DNA of 60,245 nt, taken from assembly GCA_017527065.1 (NCBI GenBank), contig JAFXQO010000075.1:1-60245 (forward strand). Reading direction: 5' to 3'. Positions 36,228-46,600 of this stretch are shown here, one piece after another. Made by a program: the position numbers and the translations under genes. Every line of letters begins with the position of its first letter. Within the stretch, counting starts at the first letter, position 1. This DNA comes from Clostridia bacterium (GTDB lineage Bacteria > Bacillota > Clostridia > Christensenellales > Aristaeellaceae). The notes beneath the pieces are model-generated. The model saw only the letters and a list, made by a program, of their open reading frames with translations. It was not told the origin of the DNA and ran no database searches.

Positions 36228-38981
36228 ATGAAACAGGAAATCAGAAAAGGCCGTCATTCCGCAACGCGCTCGAAACACCGGCTGCAGCCCGAACGGCCGC
36301 GCGGGATGCTTCCGCTGCTTTCGCTGTTCCTGGCGCTGGCGCTGATATGCGAACCCATCCCTCACGCCAAGGCAAACTCGACGATATGCGGCATGGAAGA
36401 GCACACGCATTCGGGCGATTGCTATTCCTCCGTCCTCATCTGCGGACAGGCCGAATCGGAAGAACACCAGCATGACAGTTCCTGCTACGAGCAGGTTCTG
36501 ACGTGTACAAAACCGGAGCATACGCACCAGGATTCCTGCTATCCCGCTCCGGAACCCGAGCCTGAACCGCCTCAGGTGTCGAACGATCCCCCTGTAAACC
36601 AGGAACCGCAGACGCCGAATGAGCCTCAGCCCGCGAACGATCCCCAGCCTGTGGACGATCCCCAACCTGCGAACGATCCTCAGCCTGCCGATGAGCCTCA
36701 GCCTGCGGACGAGCCCCAGCCCGCGGACGAGCCCCAGCCTGTGGATAACCCCCAGCCCGCGGACGAGCCCCAGCCTGTGGATAACCCCCAGCCTGCGGAC
36801 GAGCCCCAGCCTGTGGATAACCCCCAGCCTGCGGACGAGCCTCAGCCCGCGGATCAGCCCCAGCCTGAGAATGAACCTCAGCCTGCGGATGAATCTTCCG
36901 TGACAGACACGCCCCAGGGCGACGCTGAATCGCAGCAGGGCGAGCCGGAATCATCGGAAGCGCCCGCCGATCCGAACGCGACGCCGTCCGCGGATGATCC
37001 GGCGCCCTCCGTAACACCCGAAGTAACTCCTTCGCCTGAAGCGTCTGTCGACCCCGATGCCTCCGCGACGCCGGAAGCGTCCGTCACTCCCGAAGCTTCC
37101 CCGACGCCTTCTCCTACCCCCACGATCAACCCCGACGCAACGCCCATGCCGGGCGAAGACGACGACGCCATCGAACAGGACGAACTCGATCCCGACGCCC
37201 CGACGCCCCTGAAAATCCAGATGTCGGTCAAACCGGGCTTCGCGAAGGTCGGGCAGAATGTCGTATGGAGCTTTACGATCGAAAGCGAACGCGAGCCGGA
37301 GATGAACTGGTATCTCTACAAGGGCAAGACGCTTCTGAAATCCGGCAAATTCGTCAACGGCGAACGCAGCTTTGAATACCAGCCTGGTGAGGCGGGCGTT
37401 TATTCATTCAAACTGGTCGCTAAGGTCCGGGTAGGCGAGGGAGAAAACGCCTCGCAGGTCAAGATCGCAAAAGAAGTGAAGCTGACCGTCATATCCGCGT
37501 CGGACGCGCCCAGCAATGACCCGCCCGTCGAAACAGACGTCCTTTGGACCGTCGCCCCCAACCCTTCCGCCCCGTTGAGCGTTGACGTGTCTCTTGAAGA
37601 GAATACCGTCGTGATCGGGGAAGAAGCTGTTTGGCATTACGCCGTCCAGAGCGTGGAGAAGGCGGAAATCGTATGGCAGCTCTTCAAGGACGGCTACGAG
37701 TTGGGCAGCGGCGTGTATGACAGCAACGTCGGTTCATACAATTACACGCCCAGCGAACTCGGCATATACGCTTTCAGGCTGACGGCGGTCACCCAGCGCA
37801 AGGCCGCGGATGATTCGGAAGAAACCATTACGGAAGAAAAATCCAAAGTCTGTAAGCTGCAGGTCACAGAACCGCCGGAGTTAACCGTCGAAGTCTCGGC
37901 CCACGCATCCTATTGCTTCGGCGGAGATTCCATGACATTCGGCCTCAAGCACAGCGATAACAGATACGCCGAGGCGGCCAACACCCACATCACCGTCCGC
38001 CAGGCGGGCATGCAGATCTATGAATCTTATGAATTCAAGGAATCCGTCCGCGTATGGCCCGAGGTACTTGACGAAGCCTGCACGCTGGAACTGACCGTGG
38101 AGATGGAGGACCAGTTCGGGCAGAGGGCGAAAGCCTCGGTCGAGGTACCCTGCCCCATGCACGAGACCGAGAACCGCTACACGTGGCAGCAGACGCTCAA
38201 GGATGTGAAGCTGACCGGAAATTGGCCGCAGGACATTCTGGCGGTCGCGAAATCGCAGCTGGGCTACAAGGAAAGCCAGAAGGATTTCATCATCCGCGAC
38301 GACGGAGAGCGGCAGGGCTGGTCCCGCTACGGCGCGTGGTACGGCATGCCCTATGAAGAATGGTGCTCGATGTTCGTCTCCTTCTGCCTGGAAAACGCCA
38401 ACGTGCCGGAATGGGCCGTTCCGCAGTCGGCCAGCCAGCAGCGCCTGCGCAGCCGGTTGATCAATCAGGGTCTTTACGCCGCCCGCGAAGACGCCGAACC
38501 CCGGCCCGGCGATCTCATCTTCTTCGATCATGAGACCGAAACATGGGAGAACGGCTACGGCGCAACCGATCACATCGGCATCGTGCTGGCCGTGGACGAC
38601 GAGCGCGTCTATACCATCGAGGGCAACAGCAACATCCGCGTCAGAGAGCGCGAGTATCTGCTGACCGATGAGCACATCACCGGCTATGGCCTGGTCAATC
38701 TGGTTTACGAAGCCAACCATCCCGAGCCGGAAGATGAGATTTCGGAAGAAGATAAGCCAGAAGAAGATGTGGCAGAAGATGTGCCGGAGGAAAAGCTTCC
38801 AAAGGCAAAGCAGCCGAACAAAGGCCAATTGGAAGAAAAGCTGCCGGATGGCGTGAACGACGAGCCTGTAGCGCCCGACGCTGAAACGGCCGCTCTCCCC
38901 TCTCCCTCCAAGGCGGGAAAGATGCGCCAGCCCGTGACTGCGGAAGGCGATGATGCAGACAGCGCATCAGACGAGGCTTGA
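36228..38981 (+). CDS. Secreted modular protein with Pro-rich repeats and CHAP amidase domain
   Basis: A 917-residue secreted protein. Basic N-terminus and signal sequence (MLPLLSLFLALALICEPIPHAKA, residues about 27-49); three Cys/His modules (CGMEEHTHSGDCY-like) at 50-110; a Pro/Gln/Asp hexapeptide repeat region to about 220, then a Pro/Thr/Ala linker to about 320; three Ig-like or immunoglobulin-type beta domains to about 640; a CHAP domain at about 680-830 with Cys in EEWCSMFVSFC and His in ATDHIGIV, typical of peptidoglycan amidases/endopeptidases; and a Glu/Lys-rich tail. No LPXTG or membrane anchor. GGAGG lies 11 bases before the start. The target is probably cell wall; substrate unknown. 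Confidence 0.82.
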   Translation: MKQEIRKGRHSATRSKHRLQPERPRGMLPLLSLFLALALICEPIPHAKANSTICGMEEHTHSGDCYSSVLICGQAESEEHQHDSSCYEQVLTCTKPEHTHQDSCYPAPEPEPEPPQVSNDPPVNQEPQTPNEPQPANDPQPVDDPQPANDPQPADEPQPADEPQPADEPQPVDNPQPADEPQPVDNPQPADEPQPVDNPQPADEPQPADQPQPENEPQPADESSVTDTPQGDAESQQGEPESSEAPADPNATPSADDPAPSVTPEVTPSPEASVDPDASATPEASVTPEASPTPSPTPTINPDATPMPGEDDDAIEQDELDPDAPTPLKIQMSVKPGFAKVGQNVVWSFTIESEREPEMNWYLYKGKTLLKSGKFVNGERSFEYQPGEAGVYSFKLVAKVRVGEGENASQVKIAKEVKLTVISASDAPSNDPPVETDVLWTVAPNPSAPLSVDVSLEENTVVIGEEAVWHYAVQSVEKAEIVWQLFKDGYELGSGVYDSNVGSYNYTPSELGIYAFRLTAVTQRKAADDSEETITEEKSKVCKLQVTEPPELTVEVSAHASYCFGGDSMTFGLKHSDNRYAEAANTHITVRQAGMQIYESYEFKESVRVWPEVLDEACTLELTVEMEDQFGQRAKASVEVPCPMHETENRYTWQQTLKDVKLTGNWPQDILAVAKSQLGYKESQKDFIIRDDGERQGWSRYGAWYGMPYEEWCSMFVSFCLENANVPEWAVPQSASQQRLRSRLINQGLYAAREDAEPRPGDLIFFDHETETWENGYGATDHIGIVLAVDDERVYTIEGNSNIRVREREYLLTDEHITGYGLVNLVYEANHPEPEDEISEEDKPEEDVAEDVPEEKLPKAKQPNKGQLEEKLPDGVNDEPVAPDAETAALPSPSKAGKMRQPVTAEGDDADSASDEA
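36600..36893 (+). repeat. Tandem hexapeptide/dodecapeptide coding repeat
   Basis: About 16 copies of an 18-bp unit encode xPQPxD/N. Within it a 36-bp unit encoding EPQPVDNPQPAD is repeated three times almost identically at 36729-36836. Such DNA is prone to slippage, so copy number may vary between strains. Confidence 0.9.
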
Positions 38982-39004
38982 TCAAACCCATATGAATACA
39001 AAAG

Positions 39005-39038
39005 CCGGGAAGGTTCTTTCGCCTTCCCGGTTCTTTCT
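39005..39038. terminator. Terminator between the CHAP gene and the PHP gene
   Basis: A 9-bp stem CCGGGAAGG/CCTTCCCGG with an 8-base loop, followed on the plus strand by TTCTTTCT. It can serve both convergent genes. Confidence 0.7.
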
Positions 39039-39055
39039 GTCATTGGGTTGTTTTC

Positions 39056-40333
39056 TTATTGGCGTCCGTTGTAGTATTCCTGGCCGAATTGGGAGAAGGC
39101 CTTTACGCGCTCCTCCAGTTTGGGCCAGGCCGCGACACTTTCGTCGGAGAACAGGCCCTTGGCCGGGTCTTCGGTGGAACGCCATTCATGCGCGATCAGC
39201 GCCCAGGTCGCGTCGTACAGGTTGCTGAACGCCGGGTCGCGCTGGGCCTCGCAGACAAAGCTCTGGCGCGGGGAATTGATGTCTTCTCCGCTGATCTGGA
39301 ACAGTCCGTACTGCTCGCAAAGACCGCGCACGCGATTGAGCTGTTCGCGCGTATTGCGCGAGGGCATATAGGTTATGGCGCGGAAGCCCAGCCATTTGAG
39401 GTACTTCACCAGCTCGTCGAGGTAGTCGTCCTCGAATTTCTGCGCGCGCTTGTCGCCGGTCACGGAATCGCCCACATCGCCCAGATAGGCATAAGCGGAA
39501 ATCGCGCCGACCCGCTCGGAGAGCGCCAGCACGTCGCGCACGTCAGGACATTCGTCCGTCGCGTTGATGTAGAACCGGCTGATCAGCGTGGATTTGATCC
39601 ATCCCAGCAGATCGTACATGGCGTGCGGATTATCCGGATTCAGAAGATAGCCTTCGATTTTCGCGGAAAGAGGCAGCTGCATGGTGTCTTTGATGAACGA
39701 AACCAGCTTTTCTCCCGAACCGATCACATCGAGCATCCTGTAAGCCAAGGCGCTTGAGAGATGCCGCTCCGTCACAGAACCGCCTTTGTCGTACTGCGAC
39801 AGCGGCAGCACGTCCTTATCGAAGTCGATCGTGACGCCGTACTTTGACATCAGCCCGTTGACGGCCTCCACCATCCTGCGGTTGCGAACATTGCGCTTCT
39901 CGCGGTAAGGCGCGAAGAAGGCGTCCACCTCGGCCGTGCGATTGTGCGGTATGCCGTGCAATGCCACGTAGGCGATAGAGTCCTGATCCGGATTGTTGAT
40001 GCGCCGGCCGGCAAAGGGCGTATTCTCGAAACTCACGCGGCATTCGACGCCGATGGTTCCACCCATCTTCACCATCCTGACAGCGGCGAGGAATTCCTCC
40101 GCGCCGCCGATGGAATCGTGATCCATCAGGCCGCAGGTGCACAGGCCGGCCTGATAGGCGAACCAGACCGCGGCCGTCGGGGAATACGGAGAAAAGGAAT
40201 AGATCGTGTGGATGTGGTTGTTGACGTCCTTTCCCTGGGCGGGCAAGGCTTCTTCCCGAACAAGCCGGGAAAGATTTTCGAGCCTGTCAGGGGCGTTGAG
40301 CAGCTTCAGCGCCTCTTCACGAGTGATGGCCAT
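39056..40333 (-). CDS. PHP-domain metal-dependent phosphoesterase-like protein
   Basis: A 425-residue protein with PHP motifs: NNHIHTIYSFSPYSP near residue 40, CGLMDHDSIGGAEEF near 70, IGVECRVSF near 95 and later SGEDINSPRQSF near 345. These supply the His/Asp/Glu ligands of a trinuclear metal site. PHP domains include histidinol phosphatase and polymerase-associated phosphatases; this long stand-alone type has no fixed function. No signal peptide, unlike its operon partner, the secreted PIG-L deacetylase 35 bases upstream. Confidence 0.8.
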   Translation of the reverse strand: MAITREEALKLLNAPDRLENLSRLVREEALPAQGKDVNNHIHTIYSFSPYSPTAAVWFAYQAGLCTCGLMDHDSIGGAEEFLAAVRMVKMGGTIGVECRVSFENTPFAGRRINNPDQDSIAYVALHGIPHNRTAEVDAFFAPYREKRNVRNRRMVEAVNGLMSKYGVTIDFDKDVLPLSQYDKGGSVTERHLSSALAYRMLDVIGSGEKLVSFIKDTMQLPLSAKIEGYLLNPDNPHAMYDLLGWIKSTLISRFYINATDECPDVRDVLALSERVGAISAYAYLGDVGDSVTGDKRAQKFEDDYLDELVKYLKWLGFRAITYMPSRNTREQLNRVRGLCEQYGLFQISGEDINSPRQSFVCEAQRDPAFSNLYDATWALIAHEWRSTEDPAKGLFSDESVAAWPKLEERVKAFSQFGQEYYNGRQ

Positions 40334-40368
40334 GGGTTATTCGCCTCCGATTATTGTACGGATCAGTG

Positions 40369-42144
40369 TCAGTTTACATTCTCAAACAGATCGTCCTTGC
40401 GCACGTCGTCGCCCACGGTGGTGTAAATCAGGCCGTAGACGCGGTTGTCGTAGCGCACACCGTCCTTCTCCATAGAGTAATACTTCTGCTGGGAAACATG
40501 CTTGGCATAGCCGATCGTCGCCACCTGGGTCGGCGTCAGGCCGTTCAGCTCCTCCAGCGGCTCGTCATAGACGCTCATGGTCAGCTGGTTGCCTTCGTAC
40601 AGGTGGATGTAGAGTTTCTTGATATCCCACAGACCGTACTGCTCATAGCTGGTCGGATAGGCGTCCGGCTCGGCCGCCAGGCGGATGGCGCGGCGCACGG
40701 CGTAGGAGGTCAGCTTGTGCTGGTTGTGGCCGTATTCGCCGTCAATGTCGTGGGTCACGATGACGTCCGGCTTATACTGGCGAATCAGCTCCACCACGGC
40801 GGCCTCGGTCGTCTCGAGGCCCCACAGGGCGACGGTTTCATCGTAGTCCGCGAGGCGCTTGTCCTCGAAGCCCACGAAGATCGGATGCGTCCTGAGTCCG
40901 CAGGCCCACAGGCCCTCCATGGCCTCGGCGTAGCGCGAACGGCCGCAGTTGGCCATGTAGACCACCACGACGTTCTTGCCCTGGGCCACATAGTACGGAA
41001 TTGTGCCGCCGAAGAAGAGCAGCTCGTCGTCCTGATGCGTGGAGAAGACCATCAGGTCGACCTTGCCCTCGATGGGCTGCCAGCGCTGCGTGACCTCGGA
41101 AATCTTCCCCTCTTCCATCACGCGCAGTTCGCAGATGCCGTTCTTCGTGTCCGGCGTGGAAATGACGATCTGGCGCACGTCCGCAGTCAGGTCGTAGGCG
41201 AAGCAGAGCATATGGCTGGGATTGGTCTCCTCGATCGTTTCGATCGCGGCGCCGTTCTCACCGGCCAGGGCCACGGTAAACGATGTGGGAGAACTCGTCC
41301 ACTCGATCGTGAGCAAAGCGCCCACGCGGCCTTCGGGCAGCGTTACGGTAACGGTGTCCTCCGCGCTGCCCGGCTGCCAGGCCGTGCCGTAGCGCGCGTC
41401 GGTCATGTGATCCTTCTTGCCGCTGGTCACGGCGATTTTGCAGTCGCCGATCATGCTCACTTCATCGGCGAAGGAGCCCGTCACATAGAAATCCTTCTGC
41501 AGCACCGTCGCGCGCTCGGAGGAGCTTTCCACGATGACGCGCAGCTGCTTTTCACCGGGAGCCAGCTTGCGGAAGGGCAGGTCGCCGTCAAGGCGCGTGA
41601 GGTTGAATTCCTTCACGTCGGCCTCGTAGGCGAATTCTTCGCTGGCGGTCATGGCGGTTTCAAGCGAGCGCATGTCCTCGACCTCGACCGTCACCGAGAG
41701 GATGGGGTTGTTTGAATGAACGGTGCCCTCCAGCCTGAAGGAGGCGTGCTGCTCCATGATGTCGGGCGTTACGGCGCCGGCTACGCTCGCCTCGAGGGGA
41801 TCCTCGTTGATGACCTCCACCTGCTCGATGTAGGTGCTGACCGTGAGGAATTCAGAGGAGACATAGCCGATGTTGCCGTCGTGATTCACCTTTGTCCATT
41901 TGCTGTTCGACTGATCCAGCACCTTGACCTCAGCGCCGGGCTCAAGGCGCTCGACGATGCCGCTGTCGGTGTTCGGCTCGCGGCGCAGGTTGACTTTGAC
42001 CTCCGTGTTGATGACGCCCGTGCTCACCTCGACGTTCTTAAAATACGCCGGCGTCACGTCGTCCGTCGCGCGCGCAAGGGGCGCGCAGAAGAACAGCATG
42101 CACAGAGCCGCCGCGGCCAACCGCCTGAAATCATATCGTTTCAT
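40369..42144 (-). CDS. Secreted PIG-L/LmbE deacetylase with SH3b domain
   Basis: A 591-residue exported protein. Signal peptide (LAAAALCMLFFCAPLARA); bacterial SH3 domain at about 45-105 (VNLRREPNTDSGIVERL, GNIGYVSSEFL); a beta-rich middle; and a PIG-L domain from about 355, with metal motif STHQDDELLFFGG (usual AHPDDE) and THDIDGEYGHNQHK. PIG-L enzymes remove N-acetyl groups from GlcNAc-containing glycans. The SH3b suggests attachment to cell wall, so a role in de-acetylating wall or matrix sugars is likely but unproven. Followed by the PHP gene in the same operon; promoter at 42180-42208. Confidence 0.88.
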   Translation of the reverse strand: MKRYDFRRLAAAALCMLFFCAPLARATDDVTPAYFKNVEVSTGVINTEVKVNLRREPNTDSGIVERLEPGAEVKVLDQSNSKWTKVNHDGNIGYVSSEFLTVSTYIEQVEVINEDPLEASVAGAVTPDIMEQHASFRLEGTVHSNNPILSVTVEVEDMRSLETAMTASEEFAYEADVKEFNLTRLDGDLPFRKLAPGEKQLRVIVESSSERATVLQKDFYVTGSFADEVSMIGDCKIAVTSGKKDHMTDARYGTAWQPGSAEDTVTVTLPEGRVGALLTIEWTSSPTSFTVALAGENGAAIETIEETNPSHMLCFAYDLTADVRQIVISTPDTKNGICELRVMEEGKISEVTQRWQPIEGKVDLMVFSTHQDDELLFFGGTIPYYVAQGKNVVVVYMANCGRSRYAEAMEGLWACGLRTHPIFVGFEDKRLADYDETVALWGLETTEAAVVELIRQYKPDVIVTHDIDGEYGHNQHKLTSYAVRRAIRLAAEPDAYPTSYEQYGLWDIKKLYIHLYEGNQLTMSVYDEPLEELNGLTPTQVATIGYAKHVSQQKYYSMEKDGVRYDNRVYGLIYTTVGDDVRKDDLFENVN

Positions 42145-42179
42145 AAAAACACCTCGTATGCTGATAATTCGTTTGTATC

Positions 42180-42208
42180 ATTTTACCACATGTTTCCTTC
42201 GATTTCAA
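42180..42208 (-). promoter_or_regulatory. Promoter of the PIG-L-PHP operon
   Basis: On the minus strand TTGAAA (42203-42208) and TAAAAT (42180-42185), 17-base spacer, 36 bases before the start. Confidence 0.7.
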
Positions 42209-42270
42209 CCGTTTCAACGCGCCTGTGCTGTCATCTTTTCCTGTTTTGTGCGCGATCACGGCCGCTTTCC

Positions 42271-43041
42271 TCAGGTTGAAATCCGATAGATCCTTCTCCA
42301 TTCCGCGGTGGGCGCTCCGTTTTCGTCCGCCAGGATGAGCGGCGGCATCCAGTGCAGCATGGAACCGCCGTCCTTCACGGCCTCGATGAGCGTCAGCTTG
42401 GGCTCGCGGTCCGCCGTCGCGTGAACCGTTCGGATCCTCTTGGGCTCCAGGCGCGCCGCCTTCATGGCGTACATCATTTCAAAGGCGCGCGCCGCCGGAA
42501 AAATGACCGCCAGCCGTCCGCCCGTCTTCAAAAGGGCGTAGGCGGACGCGGCGACGTCCTCCACCGTGCAGTTTGATTCGTGCCGCGCGATGCGCTTCCC
42601 CTCGGACTGACTGAGCAGCGCGCCGCCCGCCTTGCCGTAGGGCGGATTGCACACCGCCAAAGAAAAGCGGCCATAGCCGTAACGCGTGGCCGCTTCCCTG
42701 AAATCGCAGCAGCATACCTCGATTTGCTCCTGCATGCTGTTGAGACACACACTGCGCCGCGCCATTTCCGCCATTTCCGGCTGGATCTCCAGGGCCGCAT
42801 AGCGGGATCTGGGCTGCCGGGAAGCCATCAGGATGGAGATGATGCCCGTACCCGTCCCCATATCGACCACGTAATCGCCGCTTCTGGCCGAGGCGAAATC
42901 GGCCAGAAGCACGGCGTCGGTGCCGAAGCGAAAAGAATCGGGACGCTGTATGATTTGAAGGCCCTCGAACTGGAGCGAATCCAGGCGCTCGCCTGGCTTC
43001 AATTCGATTTGACCGGGGCGGTCGGATGTATCCTGCGGCAT
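42271..43041 (-). CDS. tRNA1(Val) N6-adenine methyltransferase-like SAM enzyme (TrmN6/YabB)
   Basis: A 256-residue class I methyltransferase. The SAM site is VVDMGTGTGIISILMASR, and the catalytic motif is LAVCNPPYGKAGG (NPPY, as in N6-adenine enzymes). The opening GERLDSLQFEGLQIIQRPDSFRFGTDAVLLADF is typical of the TrmN6/YabB group that methylates A37 of tRNA1(Val). AAGGA lies 10 bases before the start. It is directly after the tail of the SpoIID-module gene, perhaps in the same transcript. Confidence 0.9.
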   Translation of the reverse strand: MPQDTSDRPGQIELKPGERLDSLQFEGLQIIQRPDSFRFGTDAVLLADFASARSGDYVVDMGTGTGIISILMASRQPRSRYAALEIQPEMAEMARRSVCLNSMQEQIEVCCCDFREAATRYGYGRFSLAVCNPPYGKAGGALLSQSEGKRIARHESNCTVEDVAASAYALLKTGGRLAVIFPAARAFEMMYAMKAARLEPKRIRTVHATADREPKLTLIEAVKDGGSMLHWMPPLILADENGAPTAEWRRIYRIST

Positions 43042-43047
43042 GTCTGT

Positions 43048-43617
43048 TTAATCCTTTCGGATGTATTCCTTCAGCGCGTAGCCGGTCTTTCCCCCGTAGG
43101 AAACCATATACCATTCCCCGTCTTCGCCCAGAACGCTCACACGCTCGCCGTCATACATCTTCGCCAGCTGTTTCGACGAGGCGTTTGCGGAGGCGCGCAG
43201 GTTCAGATACGACCCGGAACCCACTTGGACGGTGGCGTTTACGGTGGAAGATACCGTCTGCAAGGAAGAACCGACCGTGGTCTCGAACAGCTTCTCCTGC
43301 AATTCCGCCGTGGCGATGCCGTCTTCTTCCAGGCCGTTGGCCTTCTGATAGGCGCGCACGGCGGCTTCCGTCAGCGTCAGGTAATTGCCGCCGATGTTGC
43401 CGGTAAAGTAGCCCAGCTCCTTGAGCCTGCGCTGAATCGCCTTCACGGCTTCGCCCGAATCGCCCGGCTTGAGCGTCCTGTATTCGGAGGCCGCGGGCCT
43501 GAGCGTGGTCGCGGGCTGGGGTGTGGCCGTCGCCTGCGCGGTCTGGCCGGCCGCCGGCGCTGCGGGCGCGGCCGTCGGCGTGGTCTTCGCGGCCGCGAAA
43601 GGCTTGACCTTTGACAG
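43048..43617 (-). CDS. C-terminal PG-binding and SH3 modules beyond the in-frame amber codon
   Basis: This stretch is in the same frame as the SpoIID-module gene and continues it after the TAG at 43618-43620. It reads a Pro/Ala linker (PTAAPAAPAAGQ...), a PG_binding_1 module (GEAVKAIQRRLKELGYF) and an SH3b module ending GYALKEYIRKD. The modules match those of the upstream protein closely. A GTG at 43446 could start a 132-residue protein, but no good ribosome site is visible there. Either a detached C-terminus (pseudogene portion) or a readthrough product. Confidence 0.75.
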   Translation of the reverse strand: MSKVKPFAAAKTTPTAAPAAPAAGQTAQATATPQPATTLRPAASEYRTLKPGDSGEAVKAIQRRLKELGYFTGNIGGNYLTLTEAAVRAYQKANGLEEDGIATAELQEKLFETTVGSSLQTVSSTVNATVQVGSGSYLNLRASANASSKQLAKMYDGERVSVLGEDGEWYMVSYGGKTGYALKEYIRKD

Positions 43618-46600
43618 CTAGGCGCTGGAAACATAGCCCGTCATGCCCTCAACCGTGACGGCGCTCCAGTCCCCCGCAATGCCGGTGACTGTGACGGTCG
43701 TTCCGTTCGCGAGGCGGCCGACGACTGACGCGTCGATGGAAGGCGATTGCCGGACGTTCAGGAGGCTGCCGTCGCTTCCGAGCGAAACGTAAGCCGTCTC
43801 ATTCATGACCGGCGCGGGCGTCGCGGCGGGCGCAGGCGTTGACGTCGGGTCAGGCGCGACGGTCGGCTGCGTTTCGGCCGGAATCTGAGCCGCCGGCTTC
43901 GAGGCGAAGATCATCTCCTGCAGCTGCGCCGTGGCGACGCCGTCGACAGTCAGGCCGTTCGCCTTCTGATAGGCCTCGACGGCGCCCTGGGTGAGCGTCA
44001 GGTAATTGCCCCCGATGTTACCCGTAAAGTAGCCCAGCTCCCTGAGCTTGCGCTGCAGCGCCTTGACGGCCTCGCCCGTGTCGCCGTATTTCAGCGTGCC
44101 GTAAGCGGAGGACGCGCCGGCTGGCGTGACGGCCGGGGCGGGCGTGACGGCCGGGGCCGTCGTGGCGAGCGTTACCGCCGTAGCGGTCGCGGCGGGGGCG
44201 TTCGGCGCGCTGGCGACGACCGCGAGGTACTGCGTCATGACATAACCGGAGAACCGGTCGGTTCGGATGGCGCTCCAATCGCCCGCCTTGTCCGTCACGA
44301 CCACGACATCGCCGTGGCCCAGCGTGCCGATCACGCCGGAAGCGGTGGTCGCGCTCTGGCGCACGTTCAGCCGCGTCGAGGGGTTGTTGAGCGCGACGGT
44401 GGCGTTATACGGAGCGGGCGTCGCCTTCGGCTCCGAGGTCGCGGTAGCTTCCGGGACCTCGGTGGGCTCGGGCGTCGGAGTGGGTTCGGGGGTCGCTGTC
44501 GGCTCCGGCGTCGACGTCGGCGCGGGCGTCGTTTCGGCAAAGCGGAGATAGATCGTCATGACATAGCCATTGACGCTCCCCGCGCGGATGGCGCTCCAGT
44601 CGCCCAAACGGCCTGTCACCGTCACGGACGCGCCGTTTGCCAGCGTGCCGACGACCGCTGAGGCGGTGGTATCCTTCTGCCGGATGTTCAGCCGGGAACC
44701 GGCGTCCTTCATGGTAACGACCGCGGTCTGTTCTTCCGTCTTCTCATTATCCGGCGTCGCGGCGGGCGCTTTCGTCGCCTCAGGCGACACGCCGGCCGCG
44801 TTGAAGAGCTTCTCCTGCAGCTCGGGCGTGGCGATGCCGTCCACCGTCAGGCCGTTGGCGCGCTGGTAATCCTCGACGGCGGTCTGAGTGAGCGTGAGGT
44901 AATTGCCGCCGATCGTGCCGCCGAAGAAGCCCAGCTCCATGAGGCGGCGCTGCAATGCTTTGACCGCCTCGCCCGCGTCGCCGTACTTCAGCGTCTGATA
45001 AGCGGTGTCGACAGGCGCTGGGGTGGCGGACGCTTCCGGCGCGATGGTGGCCGTCGGGGCCTGCGTCGCGGCCGGAACGCCTTCAAAGATGAGCTTTTGC
45101 ACATCCGGCGTCGCGATGCCGTCCGGCGTGAGGTCGTGGGCGATCTGGAAAGCCCTTACCGCCTCGATGGTGAGCGTCAGGTAGTTGCCCAGCGGCGTGC
45201 CGCTAAAGTAGCCCAGCTCCTTCAGCTTGGTCTGAAGGGCCTTGACGGCCTCGCCCGTGGAACCTTCCTGGAGCGTCGTGTAGCCGTATTTGCTCTCCGT
45301 CGGTGGAGCGGTCACCGCGACGCTGCCGGAGGACGTGCTGAGCACGTCGGAAAAGGAGAAGGTGCTCTGTTTCGTTCCCGGATAATAGAAGGTCAGGATG
45401 TCGCCGCAGCTCATGCCGTAGTTCTGCGCCATCCACTGGGCGCCGCGCTGGCTGAGGCCAACGCCGTGTCCCCACCGGCGGAACTCGAGGATAAAGGCGT
45501 CGCTCGTTTCGCTGATGGAAACGATTTCATTGCTGGCGCTGTTGATCGACAGGCCCAGAGACGTTTCCAGGCCGTTATAGGTGTCCAGATCGACGTCCAG
45601 CGTCGTCTTCTTGCCGTTTCCCGAGAAGGTCACATTGAGCCGGAGCTTTGAATAGGTCCGGCTGGGCGCGTCATAGCGCGGCGAATGGAGCGTGGCGGAG
45701 TTGACGGTCACGACGCTGGCGCCGCTCATGCCGGCGCTTTTCAGTTTTGAAGCCGCGGCGGTCAGTATGGCCTGGGAAACGGCGCCGCTCAGTCCGCCGC
45801 CCTTTTTGGCGATGGTCGCTTTTTTCAGGGTGCTGCCGGGGTTTTCCAGGTCGTAAGGATCGTCTTTGACGGTCAGATAGGAGACCGCGCCGCCAAACGC
45901 GTTTTTGCAGGACTCGGTCTGGCCGCCGTTGCTGGCGGTATACATGCACTGGGCGTAGCTGCCGCCGCTCATGAGGCAGACGCCGCGCGTGGCATCCACC
46001 GCGTTGATGGCGTTGGAATAAGCCGCGGTGTAGCCCCTGAACACCTGGCTGTTGGCGTTGTCGTAGAGATCGTAGCCGCCGCCCGAGGACTTGGCGCGCA
46101 TGGCAAAGGTGCGCGCCGCGATGGCCTGCGCCTTCAGCGCCTCGATCGGATAGGAGTTTGACATTTCAAAGGGAACCACGCCGTAGAGATATGTTTCGAT
46201 GTAAATGCGCAAAACGGTTTGAATGCCGCTCCCGTTGACGGAAAAGATGAGGTCGCCGCAATAGAGATTGGCCAGCGACGGCGAGGTGAAGCGCACGCCG
46301 CAGCCGGAGCCGGTGCTGTTGCGGTTAATGGTGATGCTGCTGCCCTGAGCCAACGTCTTCGTGCCCGCGGTCATGGTCAGTTTCCCGGCGGAGAGCGCGA
46401 CGGTCACCGTCGTGCCGCTGGCGACGGTCTGCCCCGCCACATTGTAGCTGCCCGTGGTACGGAAGCTGACGGAGGCGGGCGTGCCCACGCGGGTGAGGCG
46501 GACGCGAATCATGCCGTCGGAAGCCGCCGCGGCCAGGTTGTTTGTCATGGGAATGAGCTGAACGAACAAAAGAAACGACAAAACCAGGCTGACGCGCCTG

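Noticed and set aside
36600-36893. Possible CRISPR array
   Set aside because: The repeats are contiguous without unique spacers and keep the codon phase of a Pro-rich protein, so this is a coding repeat.
36436-37017. Minus-strand frame through the Pro/Gln repeat, encoding a repeated Ala/Gly/Arg pattern
   Set aside because: The apparent repeat is the complement of the plus-strand coding repeat and not a separate gene.
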